A DNA stretch of 64,000 nucleotides from Cordylochernes scorpioides (Eukaryota > Arthropoda > Arachnida > Pseudoscorpiones > Chernetidae). Location: the NCBI GenBank assembly GCA_030710605.1, contig CP092869.1, positions 15,364,093 through 15,428,092 on the forward strand, given 5' to 3'. This document shows, piece after piece, positions 52,225 to 63,008 of this stretch. Numbering within the stretch: position 1 is the first letter of the stretch; each line of letters opens with the position of its first letter. The notes under the pieces were generated by a model that searched no databases, was not told the origin of the DNA, and worked only from the letters and a program-made list of their open reading frames with translations. Both the position numbers and the translations under genes were made by a program.

Positions 52225-52990
52225 AAGTCTATTTGCCATGGCGCAATAAACGTAAAAAAAAACCTAGACGTCATCTATTGACCGCCTCTACAATTTAGCG
52301 AATTCGTGTTGCTAACAAAGCCACAAAACCACCTTTGACATATTCAGAAATGTCCACCCGAAGACCATAGTTCCAGGCTAATGGCCTTCGTTAGTCGAGG
52401 ACTGGCTTCGATGTCATGAGATCTCCATAAAAAACTAAACGTAATCTATTGACCGCTTCTACAATTTAGCGAATTCGTGTTGCTAACAAAGCGACAAAAC
52501 CCCCTTTAGCATATTCAGAAATGTCGACCTGAAGACTATGGTTTCTGTATAATGGCCTTCGTTAGTCTAGAACTGGCTTCGATGAGATCCATAAAAGATT
52601 CATGGAATCATCAGAATTTTCCAAAGAGATGATTAGCTGTTGAAGTGGCTAGGTTAATTCTATAGCCAACATAGTTGGAAATTTTGCTGGGAGGATATTC
52701 GTGTTGCTAACAAAGCTACAAAACCAGCTTTGGCATATTCAGAAATGTCTACCTGAAGACCATAGTTTCTGGCTAATGGCCTTCGTTAGTCGAGGACTGG
52801 CTTTGATGTCATGAGATTTCCACAAGGGAGATTTATGGAATTACCAGAATTTGCCAAAGAGATGATTAGCTGTTAAAAGTGGCTAAGACAATTCTATAGT
52901 AAAAATATATAGTTGGGAATTTTGCTGGGAGTATATGTGATCTTACAAAAATAAAAATGGATATATCTTCTGGCAAAATAGACGCAATAA
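52225..52990 (-). mobile_element. Decayed family B array, three ribozyme relics
   Basis: Minus strand: CGACTAACGAAGGCCATTAG, CC(A/T)(G)GAAAC-like, then TATGGTCTTC. The CTAACGA boxes lie at 52394-52388, 52565-52559 and 52789-52783. Body sequence 'ttgttagcaacacgaat' and 'gcaataaacg' relates it to B. All three have A for the invariant G5 and should not cleave. Confidence 0.7.
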
Positions 52991-53486
52991 ACTCCTGTTG
53001 TTTGTGTCCTTGTTGTCCATCCGAGCCATCAAATTGGGGAATACCGTGATGGTAGTGGAAACTCTTGTGTGAAAGATACCGCTGCTACTAACTTGAGTCG
53101 TTAATGACATCGAGGAACCTTCCGTGACCGGTCAAACCCTTTCTTTGTAGGAAAAAAAGAAAGAGGTTGATAAGGCTTTATCTGTCAGAGGCCGCCTTGT
53201 GTGTCCTTTCTTTCTCAAGACAAACAACAGCTTCGATCTAAAGACATGTTGAAATTGGTATCCCTTTTTTCTTCATTTAAAATGAAACCAACGTTTCAGA
53301 ACCGAAATCCAAAATATAGTTCTGAAGTTAAGTTTTCTTATACAGTAGAATTTCTAATGAGAGAACATAACCTAAAAACCTTGGTTAACCTGGTCTCTTC
53401 TGGAAGTGGTCGCTCACCGGAAACTTGTCATGTAAGACCAAGTCCTGACGATTCTTTCAACCGAAAAAAAAAATATATATATTCTG
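52991..53486. other. Unassigned
   Basis: Nothing recognised; a 98-codon frame (53201-53497) runs into the S element and has no known motif. Confidence 0.3.
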
Positions 53487-53786
53487 CTTATCCCTAGTAC
53501 AACTGGTACAGGCCATGATAATCATGGTGGGTAGAAGTAGGCGACTGCTTCTACTGTAAGTGCACCACATGTCTTCACATGTGAAAAGCAGTTCGACTTT
53601 GCACTTACAAATGTGCTAAAGCGCCCCGTTTGGTTACTTCCACTCGCTGATGGGGTTGGACTTTTAAAAGAATCGGGGGGGCTTTGGAGCATTTTTTTTT
53701 CTCAGAAAAAAGAGCCCAATACGGGAATCGAACCCGGGTCGTAGCGGTCGACAACCAACGGTTTAAGCCATCTTTCCAACGACCCC
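53487..53786 (-). mobile_element. Family S SINE, full length
   Basis: Minus strand: GGGGTCGTTGGAAAGATGGC head, CCCGGGTTCGATTCCCGT B box, 'gaccatg...'-type body and ACTAGGGATAAGC end. Confidence 0.8.
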
Positions 53787-54889
53787 TTCGAAAAAGAGTT
53801 TCTGATGAGAGTCCAATTTCTGGAGAGACCAAGTTTACCCATGTTTTGAGGTGGTCTCTAATGGGGAGACTTTACTGTACCTGTTATATATCAATAGACT
53901 TATCTTTCAACCGGCTGTATTCCACACTCTGTCCCTACACCGCGGAAGCAGCCCACGGGGGTCAAGAGACGTCTGCAGCAGCAAGACCGATCCCTAGATA
54001 AGATAAAAGTTCTCCCAACTTCCAGGCAGCTCACAGCCGGGTCGTCTGGCATCGTTGGTGTCCAATTTTTGGGACCGCTGATCCCCATTGTCTTGTCCTT
54101 TATGTGTCATCCATCGTTTAGACTGCGCTTCCTGTTTCCTCCCGGAATTATACACGGATCTACCCTGTCCTCCCTGAATTCTGCATTTGTCTACCATGGT
54201 CGCAGGATCTACCCTGTCTTCCTGTAATTCTCTCTACGCGTATCTACCGTGTCATCCCAGAAGTTTAAACAGAACTACCCTCTCCCGCGTTCTATCTAGT
54301 CCACTAAGAATTCTACACTAATCTACCATGTCCTGCATATAACCAGCCCACTAAGAATTTAACACCGATCTACCGTTTCCATTGTTGTTCTATCATGTCC
54401 CACAGTATACACTCAATATATCCACTCATTTTGCCCTAATCTTTCAACTAGGCTGCTTTCACGCTATCTTTCACTGCAGACTATTTTTTCATCTATTATA
54501 TTGTCCTCCAAGCTCTTTGTTCTCTCTTGGCCTTGTCCTTCAAACGGCTTTTTCCAAGTTTGTACTTCAGTTTGTAGCACTTCTAAAGCATAAGTGTTCT
54601 CTCTCAGCGCCGCTGGAGATCTCTATACGGAGGACTGAGTGTCCCGGCAGCGGTATGTTTGTCAGAATGGAGGACACAGATGTGGGAGCCCGCCCGGTCC
54701 AACGGCTGCGTCACCGGTGACTCACTCACAAGCGGCCGTTCAACCCACGCATGGTCCGTCCCCTACCTAACGGAGAACATGTTTTCACACCTCGTCGTAG
54801 CGTGTCGTCGTCTGTCCATCGATCGCCCTTGAACTTTGCCGACTCGACATTGCCGTGACGCAGTCCGGGACAACTTTCTTGATGACTTT
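53787..54889. other. Unassigned GC-richer region; possible exon at 54600-54720
   Basis: The least AT-rich kilobase of the window. A plus-strand frame (54382-54720) ends FVRMEDTDVGARPVQRLRHR-stop, with a GT-containing CACCG|GTGACT at its end that could serve as a splice donor. No domain is recognised and no partner exon is visible, so it is only a place to look for a host exon. Confidence 0.3.
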
Positions 54890-55325
54890 ACCCCACTCGA
54901 TAACAGCAGTCTCTACCATGTTGTCTGACGCTAGAGCGATATAGCCCAAACTTGGACTTCGCTGGACTCAGTAGCAGCCTTGACTCCAAACATAGCCCAA
55001 ACATGATGACTATCCCATTCGAAAACAGCAGTCACTACCAAGTTAACTGACGTTAGGCCGATATAGCCCAAACTTGGACTTCACTGGGACTCAGTAGCAG
55101 CCTTGACCCAAAACATAGCCCAAACATGATGACTTTACCCACTCGAAAACGGCAGTCTCTACCAAGTTGTCTGACGTTAGGCCGATATAGCCCAAACTTG
55201 GACTTCACTGGACTCAGTAGCAGCCTTGACCCCAAACATAGCCCAAACATGATGACTATCCCATTCGAAAACAGCAGTCACTACCATGTTGACTGACGCG
55301 CTAGAGCGATATAGCCCCAACTTGG
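54890..55325 (+). repeat. Tandem repeat, 122-124-bp unit
   Basis: GATATAGCCCAAACTTGGAC at 54938, 55060, 55184 and (diverged) 55308. Units include GACTCAGTAGCAGCCTTGAC, 'catagcccaaacatgatgac' and 'cgaaaacagcagtc'. About 3.5 units. Confidence 0.9.
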
Positions 55326-55790
55326 CACAATTTTCTTTATGACGTTACCCCAATCAATAACAGCTTCTGTCAAGTTGACAGGTGTGCAAATTCAGACTGG
55401 TCCATGGGATGATGGAATTCGATATTTTTTCATCCCGAAGACCCATGTATGCGCACAAACTGTTCAACACGAACCAAATTGATATAATATAATAAATATT
55501 GTGTTGTAACATTCACCCCACTATGATTATAGAATCGGGTTTGTCTTCAGAAGACAATCAGGAAGTATCTTATTTCCTTGTGCATCTTCTCCTCGTCATT
55601 TGATGAGGCAGTTATTACACAAAAGACGGCGTTTCCTTCTCAACATTGTCCAAAGACAATCAAACGCCTTATTTGTCAAATATGTTTACCCGCCCTTCCA
55701 AAAGACAATGGCTTGTTCCACCTACTGCCTGCCTCACCTTGTTTGCCTTTCCACGCCTGCCACATCTAAGCCCTTCGCCATGTTCTGATA
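55326..55790. other. Unassigned
   Basis: 55600-55770 is mildly repetitive ('ccaaaagacaatggc' resembling 'ccaaagacaatcaaa'). No gene or element called. Confidence 0.3.
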
Positions 55791-55862
55791 TCCTATATTA
55801 TAAAACGAGCCATTCTTGTTTAGTATCTCCCAAACGACTCTACCGATTTCAACCAAATTTTC
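55791..55862 (+). mobile_element. Possible Helitron 5' end
   Basis: TCCTATATTATAAAACGAGC and 'accgatttcaaccaaatttt' resemble Helitron 5' regions, such as the stretch at 35083-35101. No CTAG end nearby. Confidence 0.4.
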
Positions 55863-55914
55863 CATCTAGAAGGTGAACTTTTTAACGATGATATTTTTGC
55901 ATTAGAGGGTTCTG

Positions 55915-56460
55915 CTGATAAAGCGATCATTGACAAGCTTTTGATGATGATGAAAATGACGTTGCTAGGTTACAATTTAATGGTAAAGAAAGAAACATAT
56001 TTGCATAATAGCCTAGCAAATGCAACCAAGTAAACGTAATACTTAGTAAGTACAGAATCAAATTATTATTTTTTTCCATTGCAGTAAGGGCAGTAGAAAT
56101 TGTTTAATATCAAAAAGAATCTTACGCCTTTAAAATAGTTTCGAATTTTGATAAGAGAATCAAATTGTTACATCAGCAGTTCATCACAAGTGATAATGCA
56201 CTTAAAAGCAATATATAGAATCTCTATAGCCACACCTATAGAGCGAACATTGACAAGTTTTTGATGATGATGATATTGCTAGGTTACAATTTAATGGTAA
56301 AAAAGATAAGCCTATTTGCATAATAGCCTAGCAAATGCAATTAAGTAAACGTAATATCTTGTAAGTACAGAATCAAATTGTTTCATCAGAGGTTCAACCA
56401 ATGTGATAATGCACTTAAAAAGCAATATATAGAAACTCTATAGCCACACCTATTGACCTA
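55915..56460 (+). repeat. Direct duplication, one copy interrupted
   Basis: TTGCTAGGTTACAATTTAAT, 'ttgcataatagcctagcaaa' and 'ctctatagccacacctat' occur in both halves, about 320 bp apart. The first half is lengthened by the F insertion at 56065-56155. Confidence 0.75.
56065..56155 (+). mobile_element. Truncated family F with 11-bp TSD
   Basis: AGAATCAAATT at 56054-56064 and 56156-56166. The insert is only the last 91 bp of F ('ccattgcagtaagggcagta', 'cgcctttaaaat'). 5' truncation with a TSD indicates target-primed reverse transcription. The uninterrupted second half of the host duplication confirms the boundaries. Confidence 0.82.
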
Positions 56461-56769
56461 AAAAAAAGAAATATAAATCCTCTTCTTAATATATATTTTT
56501 TCTAGATCTCTCAATCATCCTTTTATCCTATTGTGTTAAGGATTCATTCAATTCTTGACAATGGTTTCCTCCTTTAAAGGTGTTATAAACAGAGAATTTC
56601 GAACTTATTTCCTTCTTCAATCGTAAGACAACATCCGCCTCGTTAGGAAGTCTTCTAACCCGGAAAAAATATTTATTCCTCTGAATCTAGGTTTCGACAG
56701 CAGACCGCCTTGGGGAATTCCAGAATATTCCTCCCGGCCATGCTGCTTTCTTTCTCCGTTGAGGATTTG
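56461..56769. other. Unassigned
   Basis: Nothing recognised. Confidence 0.35.
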
Positions 56770-56830
56770 TTGGTTACACTTATTTTATTTCCAAAGCGCT
56801 ATATCCCGCAAGGGATACTTGCGCCAAACA
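56770..56830 (-). repeat. Retroposon 3' tail
   Basis: AAAGCGCTATATCCCGCAAG, GGATACTTGCGCC: same family as 6418, 46315, 63755. TATCCC and GGGATA pair. Confidence 0.5.
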
Positions 56831-57224
56831 AGGAGAAAAGTTTATTTACATAAGTTATTTACATTATTCAACGCATGAAAACATTAGAGACCCAGATTTT
56901 GTAGAAAGTTTAGAATGTATTTACAAAATGAATTGAACTTTAAATATGATTTTTTTTATCGGAAATCAAATCGTTAAGTTCACAAACAACTAGATCATTC
57001 TTCATTCTATAATCTTGAAATGCTGGGCAATCGATCAGTATTAATTGGTGATAGGTATTCTTTCCTTCACGCTGTTTGTTTATCCGAGCTCTATTTTTAC
57101 TTTCTGGTTAATGGACCTCGGCTTCTTAGAGACTGTTGTATATAATAATATTCTGTATACATGTGAATATCCGGCAACACTGTTTGTAAACAATGGAGCC
57201 ATTATAAATATGTTATAAAATAAA

Positions 57225-57310
57225 GCTTCCAGGTCTAAGTTTCTTGTTCAACTTTTTTATTTTCAAGATTTCAGACTTGTCAGTCCTTCAACAGGAGTAT
57301 CACAATAATA
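57225..57310 (-). repeat. Family H fragment
   Basis: Minus strand GATACTCCTGTTGAAGGACT, GACAAGTCTGAAATCTTG, AAAATAAAAAAGTTGAAC. GACT/AGTC forms a hairpin before GAAA. Matches the block inside the C element at 18475-18570. Confidence 0.6.
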
Positions 57311-57529
57311 AATTGATGATATATACTATTTTTATGTACAAATTATTATTTACATGTTTTAAATAATAATGATATTGAAAGGGAAGAAAAATATAGATTA
57401 CATTCTTTGTGTGTTATAAACAATTTTTGAAAATATACGTACATGGTAAACAAGATCATATAATAAATATGTAATTCATCTACCGTGGTACTGTATTGCA
57501 TAGCTCTATCTAGAGACTGTAACTATATT

Positions 57530-58455
57530 GTTGTTGTGTCCAATGAAGAGCCTCAGATGTCTCCATACATCTCTATCACAACAGTTGTAATGTCCACTAC
57601 CTTGGGTGTGTAAAGCTGCTGCTCTGGGTCCATGTCAATTTTCTGTTGTTGTCGTGTCCAATGAAGAGCCTCAGATGTCTCCATACATCTCTATCACAAC
57701 AGTCGCAATGTCCACTATCTTGGGTGTGTAAAGCTGCTGCTCTGGGTCCATGTCAATTTTCTGTTGTTGTCGTGTCCAATGAAGAGCCTCAGATGTCTCC
57801 ATACATCTCTATCACAACAGTCGCAATGTCCACTATCTTGGGTGTGTAAAGCTGCTGCTCTGGGTCCATGTCAATTTTCTGTTGTTGTTGTGTCCAATGA
57901 AGAGTCTCAGATGTCTCCATACATCTCTATCACAGCAGCAGCAATGTCCACTACCTTGGGTGTGTAAAGCTGCTGTTCTGGGTCCATGTCAATTTTCTGT
58001 TGTTGTTGTGTCCAATGAAGAGCCTCAGATGTCTCCATACATCTCTATCACAGCAGCAGCAATGTCCACTACCTTGGGTGTGTAAAGCTGCTGCTCTGGG
58101 TCCATGTCAATTTTCTGTTGTTGTCGTGTCCAATGAAGAGCCTCAGATGTCTCCAAACATCTCTATCACAGCAGCAGCAATGTCCACTATCTTGGGTATG
58201 TAAAGCTGCTGCTCTGGGTCCATGTCAATTTTCTGTTGTTGTCGTGTCCAATGAAGAGCCTCAGATGTCCCCATGAATCTCTATCACAGAAGTCACAATG
58301 TCCTCTATCTTGGGTGTGTAAAGCTGCTGTTCTGATTCCACGTCAATTTTCTGTTGTTGTTGTCGTGTCCAATGAAGTGCCTCAGATATCTCCAATGTCC
58401 TATATCAGCAATGTCCTATATCTTGGGTGTGTAAAGCGGCTGCTCTGGGTCTATG
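57530..58455 (+). repeat. Minisatellite K, 118-bp form, about eight units
   Basis: Period 118 bp (57646, 57764, 57882, 58000). Relative to the array at 43405 the units contain TCACAACAGTCGCAATGTCC or TCACAGCAGCAGCAATGTCC, six bases longer, and read CTCCATACATCTC. The last two units are diverged. Confidence 0.94.
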
Positions 58456-58524
58456 TAACTATATTAAATACGATATAGAATATAGAGAGGTTTAAAGATA
58501 AAAACTGTATAAAGATACGACATG

Positions 58525-58600
58525 GTGTCAGTGATGGGATTTGAACCCAAGCCTCTGAAGAGATTGGTGATTTTGTGATTTCAGCATTGATGCTTTCAGT
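58525..58600 (-). repeat. tRNA-like sequence
   Basis: Minus strand has GGGTTCAAATCCC-type B box (GGGTTCAAATCCCATCAC) following a long CT-rich variable region and ATCAATGCTGAAATCAC. A class II tRNA relic or another SINE head is possible. Acceptor pairing is not evident. Confidence 0.35.
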
Positions 58601-58759
58601 GGCAGGAAGTTAACGATATTCCACGGACATATCAAGTTTTTGTTTTCACGTAGATATTTAAAAAGAATTGTGCCGTTTGAAGGTTGTTCACCTTTATTAT
58701 TACAATCTGACTCACCGTTCTTTAAATCAATCCACTGCTATTTCAAATTAATTTACGAC

Positions 58760-59055
58760 ATGTATCTTCTTCTTCTTGCTTATCTATACTCAACCATGAT
58801 GGAGATGAGTAAAACGCATTCGTCACATTGAGGTTAGGAGTACTTTTCAATAGTAGACCGACTTCAGTATAAAATGGCTGTTTCTGACATAAGCGCAGTC
58901 GCTCATAACATGGCGTACAGATCATTCCGTGTACCTGAATCAGGAGTCCTTACAGGGTACTATCAGCCGGGCCAACTAAGTCCATTTTTTTTTAGCAAGC
59001 TTGTTACTGCTCCTCCTCTTCCAACCGGGCTTGGGACAGTCAAAGGCGGAGTTCC
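58760..59055 (-). mobile_element. Family G retroposon
   Basis: CAGTCCTTACAGGGTACTAT-type body ('acagggtactatcagccggg') and 'gggcttgggacagtcaaagg' at the right; 'cttcttcttcttgcttatc' is the minus-strand GAA-type tail at the left. More diverged than other copies. Confidence 0.65.
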
Positions 59056-59429
59056 AGGAATGTACGCATCGAAGCCCGCCCGGGATATGAGAACGGCGAA
59101 GAAGGAAGTCACCGTTGATTGAGTCCAATAACCGCCATCTCAAATACCGCCGGCAGAAATCTCCTCTTCCTATGCGGAAACTTTCTTCTACTTAACAACC
59201 CTCACGGCTCTTTCGTCTTCGAAAGTCATTTCCATATCTTTCTTCGACCACCACCACTCGGGGAGATTTCAACACCTCTCCAGTGTACCGCAGAAATTAC
59301 ACCTTACCATCGTGTCTAGAGGCCCCTTCATATCCTATCATCAACTTCAACTATTAGATTAAGAACATCAATTGACCATCCGTGGAACAAAACTACTGAT
59401 ATATTATTGGAACTGTTTTTTACTGGTTG
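59056..59429. other. Unassigned
   Basis: GC-richer than average. No recognised element or domain. Confidence 0.3.
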
Positions 59430-59790
59430 TGAACCACACGTCTACCCATGTAGGAACAGTTCAACTTTTGCCCTTGCAAGATGTCAGAGCTTCCTTTAAA
59501 AACTTGCACTCGCTGGTAGACTTGTACAAGAATAGAGGCCAGCTTGGTATAAGTAGACGAATCTACACGTCTACCCATGTAGAAACAGTTCGACTTTTGC
59601 CCTTGCAAGATCTCAGAGCCTCCTTTAGACACTTGCAATTGCTGGTAGACTTGTACAAGAATAGAGGCCAGCTTGGAATAAGTAGAAAAAATCGACCTTG
59701 CACTTGCAAGATAACAGAACCTCCTTTAGAGACTTGCAATAGCTGGTAGACTTGTACAAGAATAGAGGCCATCTTACAAAAAAGTCTGAG
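59430..59790 (-). repeat. Diverged S body in three tandem copies
   Basis: CACGTCTACCCATGTAG, 'cagttc(a/g)acttttgccctt', ACTTGCA(C/A)T, 'gctggtagacttgtacaaga' and ATAGAGGCCAGCTTGG recur at about 125-bp spacing. The order is that of the S body on the minus strand. Overlapping frames on both strands come from this repetition. Confidence 0.65.
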
Positions 59791-60183
59791 ATATGGGGTG
59801 ACCTGTAGGTTGTTCGGCTACCATCTACCGAGGTTTGTAGGTCGTCTACCAACAAAAGGGAATGAATGTTGGTGGATTAACTCTACAATGGTCCTTCCTT
59901 TCAACTTGTGGTCATTATCGCCTCAACTTCTTCTCCCTTTCTTCGGCCCTTGATTGTTGTCTCCGACTGACGGAGGCCTTGTGTGAAAAACACATTGAAA
60001 CCTTGCTGTGGTTATAATACTTCTTAAATACTGCTTGATGCTTTTTTTGATTGATTCTTTGATACAATATTGTATCTAGTAGTGAGAAATACATTATAGC
60101 CTCTATTGTTGAAAATATTATAAATAGATACTCTTTTTTTTCTTTTTTTTTTGTTGGTGGTGTGGTGGTGGTTTTTATAATAA
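59791..60183. other. Unassigned
   Basis: Nothing recognised; GT-rich near 60150-60175. Confidence 0.3.
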
Positions 60184-60598
60184 AGAATTTTAATAGAATA
60201 CTCTCTCATGGAATGGTAATTAGTAATAAACTTACTTTTAAAGAAATAGAAACAATAGCCAAAACAAAAATAAACAAGAACTGGAGGATCCCACCTAAGC
60301 ACAGTTGGTACAGTGGAGTGAACCCAGGAGGAGCTCTGAACATCAGAAATAGACAGCATCAAACATCACTAACAAGATTTAGAACAGGCCATCTCAAGTC
60401 ATTGAAGATAGAAAATAATAACAAAATTTATCTCACTTGCCCAAAATGTAGTTTGGTACCTGCAGCTCCAGAACACATTTTGGCTTGCATTAGATGTATT
60501 AAACAGGACCTTTGGGAGAGACCGCTGCTCATCATAAAACAGCCCGAGGAGCATGAACTCATGGAATTCGTGTAATCTTTACACAAGGGGATAAGAAA
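60184..60598 (+). pseudogene. LINE C-terminal remnant with 3' end
   Basis: Frame closed at 60573-60575. It contains W-x-x-P...SWY, QTSLTRFRTGHLKSLKI, then LTCPKC (C93, C96), PEHILACI (H105, C109; numbered from 60162). This Cys-His cluster after the RNase H region is typical of Jockey-like LINEs. The 3' UTR is about 20 bp and ends GGGGATAAGAAA and (CAA)n, parallel to GATAAGAAAGAAGAAG elsewhere. The 5' part is missing. Confidence 0.75.
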
Positions 60599-60802
60599 CA
60601 ACAACAACAACATGGTTAGGGTGGCGTATCGTTGGATGGAATGAACGTAAGCTGATGCAATGGTTGGTGGTTGACAACCGAGACTTAGGCATTTCAAACA
60701 CTAAAGTTGGGTGACGTTAATATTTTCTATTTGATCTGTGTCTCTTGGATGTTAGGGTCTTCTGTTTTTGTAAATTTCTATTACTCAGAGCCTTCTTTAT
60801 AC
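60599..60802. other. Unassigned
   Basis: Nothing recognised. Confidence 0.3.
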
Positions 60803-60815
60803 ATAAGACTATCTT

Positions 60816-61052
60816 GATAAGGTACAATTTGGATTATAAAACAAGGTAATTAGACCAAATCCAAATAAATAATTAGTGTGTGACGTTTCGGTAACAGCGT
60901 TGTTACCATCTTCAGACAAAAGTACTGAAACTTTAAAAAACTGAAAAATACTGAAACTCATTCAGTACTTTTGTCTGAAGATGGTAACAACGCTGTTACC
61001 GAAACGTCACACACTATTTATTTATTTGGATTTGGTCTTATTACCTTGTTTT
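60816..61052 (-). mobile_element. Family C element with 13-bp TSD
   Basis: ATAAGACTATCTT (60803-60815) and ATAAAACTATCTT (61053-61065), one mismatch. Both opposed cores are intact in sequence: minus-strand GTTTCGGTAACAGCGTTGTT, ACCATCTTCAG and plus-strand CTGAAGATGGTAACAACGCT, GTTACCGAAACGTC. Confidence 0.82.
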
Positions 61053-61235
61053 ATAAAACTATCTTCTTTTTCTCAAAAAAATTAAATGGTAAATCGATGT
61101 TTGTTAATTCACAAAAAAAAAAAAAAAAAAATACCGAATCAATCATTACGAAATTTCACCTTTAATTACATTCGTAGACAAAATTTAAGGAAATTTCATA
61201 TTTTGGTACCGCGGTCGTCTGGTTTTTTTTAAGGA

Positions 61236-61373
61236 GACGAAGGCAATTTTGTTCACACTTGGTTATCTCGAGTCTTCAATAAAGGTGACTGTAATATCTT
61301 TCAGATTTATTGTTTGAATCCCGATATACATTCTGATAGGTACAACTTCCTTAACTTTTGTTTCATGGGTGTA
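61236..61373 (-). mobile_element. MITE P5 fragment
   Basis: 'gcaattttgttcacacttgg', 'caataaaggtgactgt', 'aggtacaacttccttaac' and TTCATGGGTGTA match 28699-28906 in reverse. The other TIR is lost. Confidence 0.68.
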
Positions 61374-61445
61374 GCTAAGGAGATGCCGATTAACATATAT
61401 GGTATTTATAAATTCAATTGTCATTTATCGATACATTTTGTAAGA

Positions 61446-61626
61446 CAGTAGAACCTCCCTTTAGCGGACACCCTGCTAGCGGACACCTCTCTATAAAGGA
61501 CCGTTTTCATTTACAAAATTACCATTTTTACTATTTAGAAACTCTCCAGTTAGAGGACACCTCTCCCTAAAAGACACTTTAGCTCTGTAATTAGGTGTTG
61601 TCCTTTACAGGGAGGTAGTTCTACTG
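61446..61626 (+). mobile_element. MITE P1
   Basis: CAGTAGAACCTCCCTTTAGC to ...CAGGGAGGTAGTTCTACTG. TA follows on the right; the left flank is GA, so the target site has mutated. Interior in reverse order to the copy at 44184. Confidence 0.8.
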
Positions 61627-61797
61627 TAATAATTTTTGACAATGTATTTCTCTTTTCGCATACCTAAGGTAAGATCTGTAGAGATATTTGATGATATTCA
61701 AATTCACATTAATAGGTACCGCTCAGCAAGAGCAACCTAGTTCAAGATAATTGAAACAGTGAATAATATATGAAGGTTATTCACATATTAAACAATT

Positions 61798-61872
61798 TTT
61801 AACGCGGGATACAATCCCGGTTCATGACTGTCGGGAATCGAGCGTGTTACCCACTCATCCACCGACTTTTAT
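61798..61872 (-). mobile_element. Family S tRNA-like head only
   Basis: Minus strand GTCGGTGGATGAGTGGGTAA, 'acgctcgattcccgacagtc', ATGAACCGGGATTGTATCCC. Same subtype as 17040-17115. No S body. Confidence 0.55.
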
Positions 61873-62169
61873 TTGATGATATAAGTGAAAAGAAACATAT
61901 TGCCAAAATATATTGTTTACAAATATATGGTATTTAAAAAAAGAGGTAGATGAAATTTTCTTTCGCAACACGCTGGCTTTATTCAAATAAAACATTATGA
62001 AATATGTTGATGTATCTCCCCTCATAATCAATTTCTATAGTAATTGTCGTATAGAAAAAAATGAAGGTCATATATTAAAAGCCTTCACAAATTTATCCAA
62101 TAACTGAGTCTTCCTGGAAAAATATCGTTCAAGAGATAAATTTGTTAGGCGCCACTTCATGAATCGGAC
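61873..62169. other. Unassigned
   Basis: Nothing recognised. Confidence 0.35.
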
Positions 62170-62182
62170 TTCCACTTACATT

Positions 62183-62441
62183 ATGAAAAAGGCATCTCCT
62201 TATCGTGCAACTGAAAGTTGCTGATGGCTTTCGCCATCTATCGGAATAAATATAAACTATTCTCGTTGATTTCTAATTATTCCAGAGTTGGCCAATTACC
62301 CGAAATCAACAAGAATAGTTGATATTTATTCCGATAGATGGCGCAAGCCATCAGCAAACTTTCAGTTGCACGATAAGGAGATGTATTTTTTCATAATTTA
62401 TGCACCTTATCCCAGTACAATATCATATTTGTACTATTTTT
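62183..62441 (+). mobile_element. Family A palindrome, 13-bp TSD
   Basis: TTCCACTTACATT at 62170-62182 and 62442-62454. Arms GGCATCTCCTTATCGTGCAA and complement, nearly perfect, and the extra one-sided tail 'atgcaccttatcccagtac'. The central ribozyme segment is deleted. Confidence 0.85.
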
Positions 62442-62568
62442 TTCCACTTACATTGTTAACAAAACCAAATAAGGATCTCTGAAGGACAACACGGTAGTTG
62501 GCGACTACTGTGCGTGGCTCCAGGAACCTGCTTGGTTAACCAAATAAATAACAATAAACTTACATAGT

Positions 62569-62859
62569 AAAACAACACTTGAAGTTACACCGCATGAGTT
62601 TCTTTTCAATGAAAAATCAAAATTTATTTCAAGGTGAAATATTGACTATTTCTAACTTTTTTGGATGAGGTATGAAAGGCTGAATTATGAAGAGTAATGA
62701 TGAACGGAAAAATAAAAATTTTATTTTTATACCTCATCCAAAAAGGTTAGAAATAGTCAATATTTCACCTTGAAATAAATTTTGATTTTTCATTGAAAAG
62801 AAACTCATGCGGTGTAACTTCAAGTGTTGTTTTACAATCACAAGCCGCAGTTTATTATA
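62569..62859 (+). mobile_element. Family J palindrome, 14-bp TSD
   Basis: TAAACTTACATAGT at 62555-62568 and 62860-62873. Arms AACACTTGAAGTTACACCGC and complement, nearly perfect for about 130 bp. One-sided 3' tail CAATCACAAGCCGCAGTTTA. Core contains ATGAAGAGTAATGATGAACG, GAAAAAT. Confidence 0.85.
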
Positions 62860-62873
62860 TAAACTTACATAGT

Positions 62874-63008
62874 CTTGAGTTATTATTTATTTATTACTAG
62901 TTACAAACAAGACACGCTATATCCGATCTGGATAATTACGCGTGAAACTATTTACAATAATTCATATGGGCTAAACTCTTCGAATTAAAACAGCAAAATA
63001 TAACCACG
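62874..63008. other. Unassigned AT spacer
   Basis: Nothing recognised. Confidence 0.35.

Noticed and set aside
59372..59749. 125-codon plus-strand frame
   Set aside because: Covers three tandem diverged S copies; similar frames occur on the other strand.
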